Counted from the stretch's first letter, positions 25,810 through 35,481 are shown. The stretch is DNA of 64,000 nt from Pseudomonas sp. M47T1 (GCF_000263855.1 NZ_AJWX01000011.1:62001-126000), one strand, 5' to 3'. Numbers and translations are program-made. Notes: a model not told the origin generated them from the sequence alone.

Positions 25810-27633
25810 CTACTCGCTGTGCAGATTCGCATAAATCGACTCCGCGAGCTTTTTGCTGATCCCTGGGGCTTTGGCTATTTCTTCGATGCTTGCACGGGAC
25901 AGCTCCTGCAAGCCACCGAAATGTTTCAACAAGTCACGACGGCGTTTCGGCCCCACGCCCACCACCCCTTCCAGGGTGGACGTGCGGCGGGTCTTGCCGC
26001 GCCGGGCCCGGTGGCCGGTAATGGCAAAGCGGTGGGCTTCGTCACGGATCTGCTGGATCAGGTGCAACGCCGGCGAGTCGCCCTTGAGGGTGAACTCGTG
26101 GGCCACGTCATTGAGGTACAGGGTTTCGAAACCGGCCTTGCGCGTGGTGCCCTTGGCCACACCCAGCAGGATGAGGTCGGGCACCGCCAATTCCTGCAGC
26201 ACTTCGCGCGCCATGTTCAACTGGCCCTTGCCGCCGTCCACCAACAACACGTCGGGCAATTTGCCCTCCCCGTCCTTGAGCTTGCTGAAGCGGCGGGTCA
26301 GGGCCTGGTGCATGGCCGCATAGTCATCGCCAGCGGTCACGCCCTCGATGTTGTAGCGCCGGTAATCGGCCTTGATCGGGCCTTCGGGGCCAAACACCAC
26401 GCAGGAGGCCACCGTGGCCTCGCCGCTGGAGTGGCTGATGTCATAACATTCCAGGCGCTGGGGCGGCTCGTCGAGGTTGAGCACGTCGGCCAGGGCATCG
26501 AAACGCGCGGCCACGTGCTGACGATTGGCCAGGCGCGCCGCCAGGGCCTGCTCGGCATTGGTCACGGCCAGTTGCTGCCAGCGCGCGCGGGTACCCCGTA
26601 CCCGGTGGCTGACGCTCAACTCACGGCCGCGCAAGGTGTCGATGGCGGCCACCAGGGCTTCAACGTCTTCGGGCACCACGTTGACGATCAACTCGCCAGG
26701 CAGGTCGCGTTCCGAACTGGTGAGGTAGTACTGGGCCAGGAACGCCGACATCACTTCGGCGACCTCCTCTTCTATACCCACCTGCGGGAAAAAGTTCTTG
26801 CTGCCCAGCACCCGCCCACCGCGCACGCTGATCAGGTGCACGCAGGCGCCGCCCGGGTTGACAAACGCGGCTACCACGTCCACGTCACCGGTGCCGCCTT
26901 CCATGCTCTGCTGGTCCTGGACCCGGCGCAACAGTGCGATCTGGTCGCGCAGCAAGGCGGCGTTCTCGAAGTCCAGGGCCATGGCGGCCTTTTCCATGCT
27001 GGCCGACAACTCATCGGTCAGCTGGTGGCTGCGGCCTTCCAGGAACATGATCGAGTGGCGTACGTCCTCGGCGTACTCGGCCGGGTCCACCAGGTCTACG
27101 CAGGGCGCCTTGCAGCGCTTGATCTGATATTGCAGGCAAGGACGGGTGCGGTTCTTGTAGAAGCTGTCTTCGCATTGACGCACGAAGAACGTCTTTTGCA
27201 GCAAGCTGAGGCTTTCACGAATGGCGCCAGCGCTCGGATAGGGCCCGAAGTATTTGCCCTTGGCCTTCTTGGCCCCACGGTGGATGCTCAACCGCGGAAA
27301 CTGGCCATCGGAGAGGAACACATACGGATACGATTTATCATCGCGCAGCAGAATATTGTACGGCGGCCGCCATTCCTTGATCAGCGTCTGCTCCAGCAGC
27401 AGCGCCTCGGTTTCGTTGGCGGTGATGGTGGTTTCCACCTGGGCGATGCGCCCCACCAGCGCGGCGGTCTTGGGCGCCAGCCCGGTCTTGCGGAAATAGC
27501 TGGCCAGGCGCTTCTTGAGGTTCTTGGCCTTGCCCACATACAGCAGGCGCGCGTCGCCGTCGAACATGCGGTACACGCCGGGGCGGCCACTGCAGGTGGA
27601 CAGGAAAGCGGAAGGATCGAAAGGCGTGTCCAT
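25810..27633 (-). CDS. uvrC: UvrABC excinuclease subunit C
   Basis: The dual-incision nuclease of nucleotide excision repair, 607 residues. GIY-YIG domain at the N-terminus ([19 protein letters not shown] and [11 protein letters not shown]), UVR motif near residue 210, the RNase H-like C-terminal nuclease domain ([24 protein letters not shown]) and a helix-hairpin-helix pair at the end ([36 protein letters not shown]). The ATG at 27633 starts 2 bp after the gacA stop codon, so the two are co-transcribed. The frame extends upstream inside gacA, but without UvrC similarity. Confidence 0.97.
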   Translation of the reverse strand: MDTPFDPSAFLSTCSGRPGVYRMFDGDARLLYVGKAKNLKKRLASYFRKTGLAPKTAALVGRIAQVETTITANETEALLLEQTLIKEWRPPYNILLRDDKSYPYVFLSDGQFPRLSIHRGAKKAKGKYFGPYPSAGAIRESLSLLQKTFFVRQCEDSFYKNRTRPCLQYQIKRCKAPCVDLVDPAEYAEDVRHSIMFLEGRSHQLTDELSASMEKAAMALDFENAALLRDQIALLRRVQDQQSMEGGTGDVDVVAAFVNPGGACVHLISVRGGRVLGSKNFFPQVGIEEEVAEVMSAFLAQYYLTSSERDLPGELIVNVVPEDVEALVAAIDTLRGRELSVSHRVRGTRARWQQLAVTNAEQALAARLANRQHVAARFDALADVLNLDEPPQRLECYDISHSSGEATVASCVVFGPEGPIKADYRRYNIEGVTAGDDYAAMHQALTRRFSKLKDGEGKLPDVLLVDGGKGQLNMAREVLQELAVPDLILLGVAKGTTRKAGFETLYLNDVAHEFTLKGDSPALHLIQQIRDEAHRFAITGHRARRGKTRRTSTLEGVVGVGPKRRRDLLKHFGGLQELSRASIEEIAKAPGISKKLAESIYANLHSE

Positions 27634-27635
27634 GA

Positions 27636-28280
27636 TCAGAGGCTGGCGTCGACCATGCCGTGGCGCACCGCGAGCAGCGTCAGCTCCACATCGCTGGCGA
27701 TCGACAGCTTCTCGAAGATACGGTAGCGGTAGGTGTTCACGGTTTTCGGCGACAGGCACAACTTGTCGGAGATGAGCTGCACTTTCTGGCAGTTGACGAT
27801 CATCAGCGCAATCTGGATCTCGCGCTCGGACAACAGGTCGAACGGCGAGTTGGTGGTTTGCGGCTGGAACGACTTGAGCGCCAACTGCTGGGCAATTTGC
27901 GGGCTGATGTAACGCTGGCCGGCGAAGACCAGGCGAATGGCCTGGACCATTTCATCCAGGCCTGCGCCCTTGGTCAGGTAGCCCGCCGCGCCGGCTTGCA
28001 GCAGGCGCGTGGGAAATGGGTCTTCTTCACAGACGGTGACGGCGACCACCTTGATATCGGGGTAGCTGCGCAACAGCTTGCGCGTGGCTTCCAGACCGCC
28101 GATGCCAGGCATCTTGACGTCCATCAGAACCACGTCCGGCTTGAGTTCGCGGGTGAACTTGATGGCATCTTCGCCAGATTCGGCCTGGCCGATTACCTGC
28201 AGCCCGTCGATGTCCGCCAGCATTCGAGTAATGCCTGTACGTACCAGATCATGATCATCGACAACTAGGACCCTAATCAA
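27636..28280 (-). CDS. gacA: Global response regulator GacA (UvrY)
   Basis: Output regulator of the GacS/GacA system, which turns on the Rsm small RNAs that sequester CsrA/RsmA/RsmE. The 214-residue protein has receiver Asp54 ([10 protein letters not shown]) and a LuxR-type helix-turn-helix ([32 protein letters not shown]). It begins with TTG at 28280; GAGGTG lies 7-8 bases upstream and no better start exists, since the receiver motif [14 protein letters not shown] begins there. Linked to uvrC with a 2-bp gap. GacS is not in the window. Confidence 0.97.
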   Translation of the reverse strand: MIRVLVVDDHDLVRTGITRMLADIDGLQVIGQAESGEDAIKFTRELKPDVVLMDVKMPGIGGLEATRKLLRSYPDIKVVAVTVCEEDPFPTRLLQAGAAGYLTKGAGLDEMVQAIRLVFAGQRYISPQIAQQLALKSFQPQTTNSPFDLLSEREIQIALMIVNCQKVQLISDKLCLSPKTVNTYRYRIFEKLSIASDVELTLLAVRHGMVDASL

Positions 28281-28395
28281 GCAGACACCTCGTTCTTGTG
28301 GTCTATTTCGGAATGTTAGCTACCTTAGCAAAAATCGGATCCGGGACCTAGCGCAAAGCGTCACCTACATGACGCCAGCGCCTGCGCAGGCATGG

Positions 28396-28764
28396 CTACC
28401 TGGGCTTGGGCAATCCTCGTCGTGGCCGCGTGGTGTAGCTGGCGGCCATCTCCGCAAGGCTTACGGCCATGTGCCTGATGGCGTCCTGGCCTTCGCGCGG
28501 CAGCACCCGATAATGCCCCAACACGTGCTCTTCGGCCTGACTCAGGCGATCAGCGGGGATGGGTGCCCGTTGCCCGGTGAGCACGTACAGCACGTCAACG
28601 CCTTCAGTCGCCACCTTGGCCAGGTAGTTGGCCTTGGGTGTGCGCTCACCGCTTTCATACTTCCCCTGTGCATTGGGCTCGACACCGCCGATGTCGCCGA
28701 ATTCCTTTTGGGTCAGGCCCAGCCTGTCCCGCTCTTCCCGTAAACGCGAACCGATTCCAGTCAT
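28396..28764 (-). CDS. XRE-family (HTH_3) repressor-like regulator
   Basis: From the ATG at 28764 the product has 122 residues. The N-terminal Cro/CI helix-turn-helix is IGSRLREERDRLGLTQKEF...GKYESGERTPKANYLAKVA, followed by a C-terminal part EEHVLGHYRVLPREGQDAI, as in phage-derived regulators of Pseudomonas. It is divergent from a small Cro-like gene, and a 14-bp palindrome sits between the two starts, so mutual repression is likely. The ribosome site is weak, consistent with low expression or leaderless start. Probably a domesticated phage switch. Confidence 0.8.
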   Translation of the reverse strand: MTGIGSRLREERDRLGLTQKEFGDIGGVEPNAQGKYESGERTPKANYLAKVATEGVDVLYVLTGQRAPIPADRLSQAEEHVLGHYRVLPREGQDAIRHMAVSLAEMAASYTTRPRRGLPKPR

Positions 28765-28788
28765 TTGAATGTATAATCCCTTATTAAT

Positions 28789-28802
28789 CACCCAAACGGG
28801 TG
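28789..28802. promoter_or_regulatory. Palindromic operator between divergent regulator genes
   Basis: CACCCAAACGGGTG: CACCC and GGGTG arms around AAAC. It is 24 bp from the XRE start and 43 bp from the plus-strand start. A TATACA -10-like element lies next to it on the minus strand. Confidence 0.6.
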
Positions 28803-28845
28803 ATGCTTTTAACCACAATTACACCAAATAAAACGGACTTGAACT

Positions 28846-29058
28846 ATGCACGGTATACGGACTGCCGCACAAGCCAGGGCCTGGCTCGACCAGCAGGGAA
28901 AATCGGTACAAGAGTTTGCCAGGGAGCATGGCGTAGACCCGGCAACCACCTATCAGGTGTTGTCGGGGCGCAAGAAAGGACGACGCGGGGAGTCACACCG
29001 GGTCGCCGTCTTGCTGGGGATGAAGGAAGGCGTGGTGCCCGAACGGGCACCGAGCTGA
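28846..29058 (+). CDS. Small Cro-like DNA-binding protein
   Basis: This 70-residue protein reads as a helix-turn-helix domain throughout (GIRTAAQARAWLDQQGKSVQEFAREHGVDP then TTYQVLSGRKKGRRGESHRVAVLLGMK). Similar short proteins occur in Pseudomonas prophages and phage-derived loci. It is divergent from the XRE repressor, and the CACCC/GGGTG palindrome lies in the shared promoter. Its likely role is the Cro-like antagonist of the repressor. The downstream target genes of the switch are not evident here: the next gene is on the opposite strand. Confidence 0.7.
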   Translation: MHGIRTAAQARAWLDQQGKSVQEFAREHGVDPATTYQVLSGRKKGRRGESHRVAVLLGMKEGVVPERAPS

Positions 29059-29071
29059 TGGTCACGCCGGT

Positions 29072-29506
29072 TCAGGCGTCACTCAAACGTTCCATGCGCC
29101 AGAAACACTGGTCTTCACCCACCTCGGCGAAGCCCTTGCGCAGGTAAAGATGGCGTGCGGGATTGGACTGGAACACCATCAGGCGCACGCGTGGCAGGCG
29201 TCGCTCTTGGGCCAGTTCGACAATGCGCTCCAGCGCCCAGCCGCCCATTCCCTGGTTGCGCGCTTCGGGCAGCAGGTGCAGTTCACGGATGAACAGCGCC
29301 TGCCGGTCAATGCTGAGGCTGAAGTACCCCTGGGCCACGCCGTCGGCCAGGATGACGAAGTTGTCGCGCCACAACCACGCCTGGTTGAACGCCTCCTCCT
29401 GCCACAACAGATTATAGCGACCGTAGTACGGCAGCATGGCCTGGCGCGTGAGGTTGCGCGCAAACGTCAGGTCAAGCTCGGTGGCCGCGCGCAGCGCGAG
29501 GTTCAT
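29072..29506 (-). CDS. GNAT-family N-acetyltransferase
   Basis: A 144-residue acetyl-CoA dependent transferase. The acetyl-CoA binding loop is seen in LLPEARNQGMGGWALERIVELA (Q/RxxGxG/A type), with upstream beta-strand VAQGYFSLSIDRQALFIRELHL and final FQSNPARHLYLRKGFAEVGED, a typical motif B. The substrate is unknown. Directly downstream (13 bp) of the nitrilase-family gene on the same strand, so likely one transcript. Confidence 0.85.
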   Translation of the reverse strand: MNLALRAATELDLTFARNLTRQAMLPYYGRYNLLWQEEAFNQAWLWRDNFVILADGVAQGYFSLSIDRQALFIRELHLLPEARNQGMGGWALERIVELAQERRLPRVRLMVFQSNPARHLYLRKGFAEVGEDQCFWRMERLSDA

Positions 29507-29519
29507 TCACGCCTCCTGT

Positions 29520-30272
29520 TCACTTGAGCGGCACCGCCCGCCCCTGCCAGCCATCCGCCGTGCGCTGCGCCACCAGCAGGTGGTCACCCGCGCCCGGCAC
29601 GTCGATGATTTTTTCGCCATTGGCGCCCCACAGCACGCTGCGGCCTGCCGACTGCCAGCCCCCGGTGGGGCCACCATGGTTGGCCACCAGCACAACCATG
29701 CCATGAGTCTGAGCATAGCCTTGAAGGATTGAGCTATCGACCGCGTAGCCCGATTCGCCGATCAAGGCGCTGGCGGCATACAGGCTGGCGCCCGCCTCCC
29801 GCGCGTGACGGGCATGGCTGGCGTGGGAAAAGTCGGCGCATACCGCCAGCGCTATCTGCTCATCGGCCAGCGACAACGGCTCGCCGCCTTCGCCGGGCAC
29901 GAAATGAGCGTCCTCGCCGGGGTGCAGGTGCCGCTTGGTATAGACCGCCTGCTGGCCATCGGCGCCCAGCACAAGGGCCCCGATGCGCACGCCTGCCTCA
30001 CCCGCTTCGCGCAGGGGCAGCCCGACCACGGTGGTCATCGCCAACTGCTGGGCACGGTCGCGCAAGGGTTGCAGCAGGACGGTGCTGGCCGACTGCGCCA
30101 GCTCTGCGGCCAGGGCAGGCTCATAGCCAGTCAGGGACAGCTCGGGGAACAACAGAAACCGCACGCCACAGCCGGCGGCCAGGTCCATGAAGCGCAGGTG
30201 GTGGGCGATGTTGGCGGCCAGGTCACCGGCCACAGAGCAGGATTGGGCGGCGGCGATACACAAAGGCTTCAT
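29520..30272 (-). CDS. Nitrilase-superfamily carbon-nitrogen hydrolase
   Basis: A 250-residue amidase with the Glu-Lys-Cys catalytic triad in FPELSLTGYEP, YTKRHLHPGED and ALAVCADFSHAS. The C-terminal QGYAQTHGMVVLVANHGG and SVLWGANGEKI segments fit the alpha-beta-beta-alpha fold. It cleaves a C-N bond in an unidentified amide substrate. Ribosome site GGGAAGTCAC. It forms a pair with the downstream acetyltransferase gene. Confidence 0.85.
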   Translation of the reverse strand: MKPLCIAAAQSCSVAGDLAANIAHHLRFMDLAAGCGVRFLLFPELSLTGYEPALAAELAQSASTVLLQPLRDRAQQLAMTTVVGLPLREAGEAGVRIGALVLGADGQQAVYTKRHLHPGEDAHFVPGEGGEPLSLADEQIALAVCADFSHASHARHAREAGASLYAASALIGESGYAVDSSILQGYAQTHGMVVLVANHGGPTGGWQSAGRSVLWGANGEKIIDVPGAGDHLLVAQRTADGWQGRAVPLK

Positions 30273-30322
30273 GTGACTTCCCGTTCACAGAGAGGAGAAG
30301 GCGTGCATCATGCCGGAATGTT

Positions 30323-30440
30323 GCAGCGACCGTAAGACCGCATCACTGGCACCGCGCCCTGCCTGCGAAGGCCCGCGTTCGGCATGACACCGCTCAAGGT
30401 CCTGCGGACCTTTTCGCTGCCTGACGGCAGCACCTACAGG
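30323..30440 (-). repeat. BIME-like repeat, second copy
   Basis: On the minus strand this reads GTAGGTGCTGCCGTCAGGC then GCGAAAAGGTCCGCAG, ACCTT and GCGGTGTCATGCCGA, matching the element at 14627 over about 80 bp. It lies in the gap upstream of the nitrilase gene. Confidence 0.75.
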
Positions 30441-30519
30441 GAACACGGCTGCGACAGATTGTGCTTGTATGTTTTCAGGCGGCTGAAGTAAGCTCGGCGC
30501 ATCAAAACGGAGACATTTC

Positions 30520-30651
30520 ATGTCGCACAGCTCCCACATCCAGGCTCAACATTCTGCCAGCGCTCGTCGCCCGGTAGCGGTTGCGTCCGTGTGCGCTGCC
30601 GTTGTTGCAGATTATTATTATGGGTATTGGTTTAGCCACTGGCGCGCCTGA
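30520..30651 (+). CDS. Aromatic-amino-acid-rich leader peptide 1
   Basis: A 43-codon ORF with a proper ribosome site (GGAG, 7 bp) and ending DYYYGYWFSHWRA: four Tyr, two Trp and one Phe among the last 13 residues, with three successive TAT codons. This is the classic attenuator-peptide design. The Tyr codons lie in the 5' arm of an inverted repeat, TATGGGTAT (30619-30627) / ATACCCATA (30651-30659), and a strong terminator follows at 30703. Ribosome stalling at scarce Tyr/Trp/Phe tRNA would alter folding and let transcription continue to the DAHP synthase gene at 30984. Confidence 0.85.
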   Translation: MSHSSHIQAQHSASARRPVAVASVCAAVVADYYYGYWFSHWRA

Positions 30652-30702
30652 TACCCATATCCGGCGGCCAGAATCCAAGGTCGCCCGGTTGAGAAACTCC
30701 AA

Positions 30703-30740
30703 AACCCCCGGTCGGCCTCCCGACCGGGGGTTTGTTTTTT
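30703..30740 (+). terminator. Rho-independent terminator, probable attenuator of the DAHP synthase gene
   Basis: CCCCCGGTCGG (30705-30715) pairs with CCGACCGGGGG (30720-30730) around a 4-nt loop and is followed by TTTGTTTTTT. It is between leader peptides 1 and 2, in the untranslated leader of the aromatic biosynthesis gene. Confidence 0.92.
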
Positions 30741-30791
30741 CCGGCCGCCAACACTGATTATTTAAAACATTTGATACCGAGGATTACCGCA

Positions 30792-30935
30792 ATGAACTAC
30801 GCCACCTATTACCGCTACGACTACTGCACCGCCTGGCGATTTACCAGCCTCCGTTCGGGACAGCTTGCCGCCTCCGATCGGTCGTGCCTGGGTGGCCTTG
30901 TGCATACAAACGTCAATAGTCGAACATCGCGATAG
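30792..30935 (+). CDS. Aromatic-amino-acid-rich leader peptide 2
   Basis: A 47-codon ORF starting MNYATYYRYDYCTAWRF: five Tyr, one Trp and one Phe within 17 codons, now at the N-terminus, preceded by CGAGG nine bases upstream. It ends 48 bp before the DAHP synthase ATG. No T-tract terminator follows it; a possible hairpin GGGTTG/CCAACCC lies at about 30938-30971. It may therefore control translation of the next gene by ribosome stalling rather than transcription. I cannot exclude that it is a relic of duplication of the first leader. Confidence 0.7.
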   Translation: MNYATYYRYDYCTAWRFTSLRSGQLAASDRSCLGGLVHTNVNSRTSR

Positions 30936-30983
30936 GGTTGCGCGAGCGCACAGACTGCGCCGCCAACCCAGGGAAAACACCTC

Positions 30984-32066
30984 ATGAACATCTCCATCAG
31001 CGCCCTGCCCCTTGCCACCGCCCTGCCTCAGCAACTGGCGCCCGCCGCCAATGCCCCGGTATTGCAACGCCTGCCCAGCACCCTTGAACTCAAGCAACAA
31101 TTGCCCCTGAGCCGTGACCTGGCCCAGCAGGTGAGCAGCCACCGCCATGCGATCCGCGCCATTCTGGAAGGCCGCGACGAACGCATGCTGGTCGTGGTTG
31201 GCCCCTGCTCGCTGCACGATCCCGAGTCCGCCCTTGAATACGCCGAACGCCTGGCGGCCCTGGCCACCGACGTACAGGGTGAACTGTTGCTGGTGATGCG
31301 CGCCTACGTGGAAAAGCCACGTACCACAGTGGGCTGGAAAGGCCTGGCGTACGACCCGCGCATGGACGGCAGCGACGACATGGTGGGCGGCCTGAATCTG
31401 TCCCGCCAGCTGATGCAGGAAATGCTGCACAAGGGCCTGCCCCTGGCCACCGAGTTGCTGCAACCCATGGCCGCCGGTTACCTGGACGACCTGCTCAGCT
31501 GGGTGGCCATTGGCGCGCGCACCACCGAGTCGCAGATTCACCGGGAGATGGCCAGCGGCCTGAAAATGCCCGTGGGCTTCAAGAATGGTACCGATGGCGG
31601 CGTGGCCATCGCCTGCGATGCCATGCGCAGCGCGGCGCACCCGCACCGTCATTTCGGCGTGTCGGCCGACGGCCACCCGGCCATCATCGAAACCGTCGGC
31701 AACCCCGACACCCACCTGGTGCTGCGCGGTGGCCATCGCGGCCCGAACTACGACCAGGCCAGCGTCGCCCAGGTGCACAGCGCGCTGAGCAAGGCCGGCA
31801 TCGCCCCGCGCATCATGGTCGACTGCAGCCACGCCAACAGCGGCAAGAACCCACTGCGCCAACCTGAGGTGTTCAATGACGTGCTGGCCCAGCGCCTGGC
31901 CGGTGACCGTTCGCTGGTGGCTACCATGCTTGAAAGCCACCTGTTCGAAGGCTGCCAGGCCATCGGCTCGGGCATGCGCTACGGTGTGTCGGTGACCGAC
32001 GGCTGCCTGGGCTGGGACGCCACCGAAGCGTTGCTGCGCAACGCCGCACGCCAACTGCGCGGTTGA
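30984..32066 (+). CDS. aroF: 3-deoxy-7-phosphoheptulonate (DAHP) synthase, class I
   Basis: It condenses phosphoenolpyruvate and erythrose 4-phosphate, the first step of the shikimate pathway. The 360-residue protein shows the class I (AroFGH) motifs VVGPCSLHDPESALEYA, MRAYVEKPRTTVGWKG, WVAIGARTTESQIHREMASG, PVGFKNGTDG, GNPDTHLVLRGG and MVDCSHANSGKN (metal ligands His, Glu, Asp, Cys). The isozyme type (Tyr-, Phe- or Trp-sensitive) is not decided by eye; the Tyr-rich leaders point to tyrosine, with the symbol used in that sense. Controlled by the upstream attenuator region. Confidence 0.9.
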   Translation: MNISISALPLATALPQQLAPAANAPVLQRLPSTLELKQQLPLSRDLAQQVSSHRHAIRAILEGRDERMLVVVGPCSLHDPESALEYAERLAALATDVQGELLLVMRAYVEKPRTTVGWKGLAYDPRMDGSDDMVGGLNLSRQLMQEMLHKGLPLATELLQPMAAGYLDDLLSWVAIGARTTESQIHREMASGLKMPVGFKNGTDGGVAIACDAMRSAAHPHRHFGVSADGHPAIIETVGNPDTHLVLRGGHRGPNYDQASVAQVHSALSKAGIAPRIMVDCSHANSGKNPLRQPEVFNDVLAQRLAGDRSLVATMLESHLFEGCQAIGSGMRYGVSVTDGCLGWDATEALLRNAARQLRG

Positions 32067-32170
32067 CCACGCAGACCGCCCCGGAACTGCCGCCAGGCTG
32101 CGAACAGAGCAGCGCGCAGGCGAAAATTGCGGTACGCTGCCCTCTTTACGTTTTTATGGAGTATTTCACC

Positions 32171-32452
32171 ATGGCCAAAGCCACTGCCCGTCACATCCTG
32201 GTTGCTTCCGAAGCCAAGTGCAACGAACTGAAAGCGCAAATCGAAGGCGGCGCCGACTTCGCCGAAGTCGCCAAGGCCAACTCCACCTGCCCATCCAGCC
32301 GCCAGGGCGGTGACCTGGGTTCGTTCGGCCCAGGCCAGATGGTCAAGGAATTCGACACCGTGGTCTTCAGCGCACCGGTGAACACCGTTCAGGGCCCGGT
32401 CAAGACCCAGTTCGGCTACCACCTGCTGGAAGTCACCAGCCGCCAGGACTGA
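32171..32452 (+). CDS. Small PpiC-type parvulin peptidyl-prolyl isomerase
   Basis: This 93-residue single-domain cytoplasmic rotamase starts MAKATARHILV. Parvulin motifs are ARHILVASEA, GGADFAEVAKANSTCPS, GGDLGSFGPGQMVKEFD and TQFGYHLLEV. It corresponds to E. coli PpiC (93 residues). GGAG ten bases upstream supports the start at 32171; the frame is open further upstream without similarity. A terminator follows at 32472. A second, shorter paralogue is at 42406. Confidence 0.93.
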   Translation: MAKATARHILVASEAKCNELKAQIEGGADFAEVAKANSTCPSSRQGGDLGSFGPGQMVKEFDTVVFSAPVNTVQGPVKTQFGYHLLEVTSRQD

Positions 32453-32471
32453 TCCTGACGCGCTGAACATA

Positions 32472-32500
32472 TGGCCCGCCTCGTGCGGGCCATTTTGTTT
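32472..32500 (+). terminator. Terminator after the parvulin gene
   Basis: TGGCCCGC / GCGGGCCA stem with loop CTCGT (about 32472-32491), followed by TTTTGTTT. Confidence 0.88.
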
Positions 32501-32572
32501 ATGTGATAGACGCCGCACTTGATGGTAGGGTTGTAAGCGCCTGCAACCCCACCTATTCGAACAAGGCAGACA

Positions 32573-34420
32573 ATGCGCTCGGTTTTTGCCCTTTTCCTGC
32601 TGACCGCCCAGTTGCTGATGCTACCTAGCGCCTTCGCCGCCGCGCAGCACGCCCTGACGGTGTATGGCGAACCCGCCAAATACCCCGAAGGCTTCACGCA
32701 CTTCGACTACGTCAACCCCAACGCCCCCAAGGGTGGCAGCCTGCGCCGCTCGGCCGTGGACATCGGCCAGTTCGACCACCTGCTGCCTTATATAGACAAG
32801 GGCACCGGCGTCAGCCAGGTCGACGGCCTGCTGTATTCGCCCCTGGCGCTGCGCTCGCTGGACGAGGCCTACACGGTGTATGGGTTGATTGCCGAGAAAA
32901 TGGAGCACGCCGACGACGGCCTGTCGCTGCGTTTCTACCTCAACCCCAAGGCGCGCTTCAGCGATGGCGTGCCCATCACCGCCACTGATGTGAAGTTCAC
33001 CTTCAACCTGCTGATGACCCAGGGCAGCCTGCGCTTCCGCACCCAGTTCGCCGACGTGAAGAATGTCGAGATCGAAGGGCCCCGGCAGATCCGCTTCGAC
33101 TTCAGCAACAACGATAACCGCAGCCTGCCCCTGGACCTGGCCTCGTTGCCGGTACTGCCCGAACACTGGTGGAAGGATCATGACTTTGCCAACGGCGGCG
33201 GCTTCGAGGCCGCGCCCGGCAGTGGCCCTTACACCGTGGGTAAGGTTGACAACGGCCGCAGCATCACCTTCGAGCGCGACAAAAGCTGGTGGGCCAAGGA
33301 CCTTCCCGTGACCTGCGGGCTGTACAACTTCGATCAGTTCACCGTCGAGTATTTCGGCGACACCGAGGTGGCCCGCCAGGTGTTGCTGGGTGGCGCGTTC
33401 GACTACAACCGCGAATTCTCGGCCACCGGCTACACCATCAAGTACAACAGCCCCGCGCTGGACGACGGCCGCCTGCAACGCGCGCACCTGGCGCCGCAAA
33501 GCCTGCAGGCCGCGCAGGGTTTTGTCTTCAACCTTCAACGGCCGATCTTCAAGGACCGCCGCGTGCGCCAGGCCCTGGCCCTGCTGTGGGACTTCGAGTG
33601 GACCAACCGCCAGTTGATGCGCAGCCTGTACATTCGCCAGCAGAGTTTCTTTGCCAACAGCCCGCTGGCGGCCCGGCAGTTGCCAGACGCTGCCGAGCTG
33701 AAAATCCTCGAACCCTTGCGTGGCCAGGTACCGGATGAAGTGTTCACCACCGTGTTCCAGGCGCCGCACACCGATGGCACCGGCTTCATCCGCGACAAGC
33801 AGTTGCAGGCATTGGCGCTGTTGAAGGAAGCCGGCTGGCGCCCGGACGGCGATCGCCTGGTGAACGCCGCCGGCGAGGCGTTGACTTTCACCTTCCTCAA
33901 TAGCCAGACGGGCCTGGAAAAGATCATCCTGCCCTGGAAGCGCACCCTGGCGCAGATTGGTATCGACTTGCAGATCCGCCGCATCGACAGCTCCCAATAC
34001 ATCAACCGGCTGATGGCCCGCGACTACGACATGATCATCACCGGCTACCCGGTGTCGGCCTCGCCGGGCATGGAACTGGCCAACTACTTTGCCTCCTCCA
34101 GCGCCACCGATGTCGGCTCCAACAACTACATGGTGCTCAAGGACCCGGCCGTGGACACCCTGATCAAGGGCCTGGTCAATGCCCGCACCAAGGCCGACAT
34201 GAGCGAATACGCCCATGCCCTGGACCGGGTGCTGCAGTGGAACTATTACTGGGTGCCCAATTACTACCCGCCGGGCACCTCCACGGTGTGGTGGAACCGT
34301 TTCGGCATTCCCGAGCACCCGGCGCCCTATGACGAAGCCATCGAATCCTGGTGGCAAGTCAGCCCCACGCCGCTGAGCAACGCACAAATGGCCGACCTGC
34401 GTGCCAAGGAGGCCCATTGA
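32573..34420 (+). CDS. yejA: Peptide ABC transporter, periplasmic substrate-binding protein (YejA-like)
   Basis: Family 5 extracellular solute-binding protein, 615 residues with a signal peptide (ending LPSAFAAA). [30 protein letters not shown] and [18 protein letters not shown] segments match YejA, the receptor for oligopeptides and microcin C-type peptides. [13 protein letters not shown] and [16 protein letters not shown] segments belong to the same fold. First gene of a yejABEF operon; its TGA overlaps the yejB ATG by one base. Confidence 0.92.
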   Translation: MRSVFALFLLTAQLLMLPSAFAAAQHALTVYGEPAKYPEGFTHFDYVNPNAPKGGSLRRSAVDIGQFDHLLPYIDKGTGVSQVDGLLYSPLALRSLDEAYTVYGLIAEKMEHADDGLSLRFYLNPKARFSDGVPITATDVKFTFNLLMTQGSLRFRTQFADVKNVEIEGPRQIRFDFSNNDNRSLPLDLASLPVLPEHWWKDHDFANGGGFEAAPGSGPYTVGKVDNGRSITFERDKSWWAKDLPVTCGLYNFDQFTVEYFGDTEVARQVLLGGAFDYNREFSATGYTIKYNSPALDDGRLQRAHLAPQSLQAAQGFVFNLQRPIFKDRRVRQALALLWDFEWTNRQLMRSLYIRQQSFFANSPLAARQLPDAAELKILEPLRGQVPDEVFTTVFQAPHTDGTGFIRDKQLQALALLKEAGWRPDGDRLVNAAGEALTFTFLNSQTGLEKIILPWKRTLAQIGIDLQIRRIDSSQYINRLMARDYDMIITGYPVSASPGMELANYFASSSATDVGSNNYMVLKDPAVDTLIKGLVNARTKADMSEYAHALDRVLQWNYYWVPNYYPPGTSTVWWNRFGIPEHPAPYDEAIESWWQVSPTPLSNAQMADLRAKEAH

Positions 34421-35481
34421 TGCTGGCCTATACCCTGCGGCGCCTGCTGTTGATCGTGCCTACCCTGCTGATCATCCTGCTGGTCAATTTCGTCATCGTC
34501 CAGGCCGCCCCCGGCGGCCCGGTGGAACAGGCCATCGCCCGCCTGCAAGGCCTGGGCGGCGTGGCCGTGGGCGGTGGCGGCGGCGATTCGGCCCAGGGCG
34601 CCTCGCGCGCCAGCCGTGGCCTGGACCCCAAGTTGATCAAGGACATCGAGCACCAGTACGGCTTTGACAAACCGGCGCCGGAACGCCTGTGGCTGATGGT
34701 GAAAAACTACGCCACCCTGGATTTCGGCAACAGCTTCTTCCGCGGCGAGAAAGTGACCCGCCTGATTTTGGACAAGATGCCGGTCACCCTGTCCCTGGGC
34801 TTCTGGGCAACGCTGATCACCTACCTGGTGTCCATCCCCCTGGGTATCCGCAAGGCGGTCCACCATGGCAGCCATTTCGACATCTGGAGCAGCACGGCGA
34901 TCATCATCGGCTACGCCATGCCCGCTTTTCTGTTCGCCATGCTGCTGATTGTACTGTTTGCCGGCGGCACCGAACTGAACTGGTTCCCGGTGCGCGGTCT
35001 GGTCTCGGAGAACTTCGCCGAACTGTCGCCCCTGGGCAAGGTAGCCGATTACTTCTGGCACCTGGTGCTGCCCGTCACCTCGCTGGTGATCGGCGGCTTC
35101 GCCACACTGACCATCCTGACCAAGAACTCGTTTCTCAACGAGATCACCCGCCAATACGTGATCACCGCACGGGCCAAGGGCGTCAGCGAACGACGGGTGC
35201 TGTACGGCCACGTGTTTCGCAACGCTATCCTGCTGGTGGTGGCGGGCCTGCCCCAGGCGTTTATCAGCGTATTCTTCGCCGGCTCGCTGCTGATCGAGGT
35301 GATTTTCTCCCTCGACGGCCTGGGGCGGCTGAGTTACGAGGCGGCGGTGGCGCGTGACTACCCGATTGTGTTCGGCACGCTGTTTATTTTCACGCTGTTT
35401 GGCCTGCTGATCAAACTGGTGGGCGACCTGTGCTACACCCTGGTGGACCCGCGCATCGACTTTGCCGGGAGGTCCGCGTGA
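34420..35481 (+). CDS. yejB: Peptide ABC transporter permease (YejB-like)
   Basis: A 353-residue inner-membrane permease with six predicted segments: [19 protein letters not shown] at the start, the periplasmic Gly/Ser-rich loop typical of YejB, and the EAA-type loop [21 protein letters not shown] that contacts the ATPase. It overlaps yejA and yejE by one base at each end, so expression is coupled. Confidence 0.93.
   Translation: MLAYTLRRLLLIVPTLLIILLVNFVIVQAAPGGPVEQAIARLQGLGGVAVGGGGGDSAQGASRASRGLDPKLIKDIEHQYGFDKPAPERLWLMVKNYATLDFGNSFFRGEKVTRLILDKMPVTLSLGFWATLITYLVSIPLGIRKAVHHGSHFDIWSSTAIIIGYAMPAFLFAMLLIVLFAGGTELNWFPVRGLVSENFAELSPLGKVADYFWHLVLPVTSLVIGGFATLTILTKNSFLNEITRQYVITARAKGVSERRVLYGHVFRNAILLVVAGLPQAFISVFFAGSLLIEVIFSLDGLGRLSYEAAVARDYPIVFGTLFIFTLFGLLIKLVGDLCYTLVDPRIDFAGRSA

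Noticed and set aside
25231..27726. 831-codon plus-strand open frame
   Set aside because: Antisense to pgsA and uvrC, which are certain.
30762..32054. 430-codon minus-strand open frame
   Set aside because: Shadow of the DAHP synthase gene and leader peptide 2.
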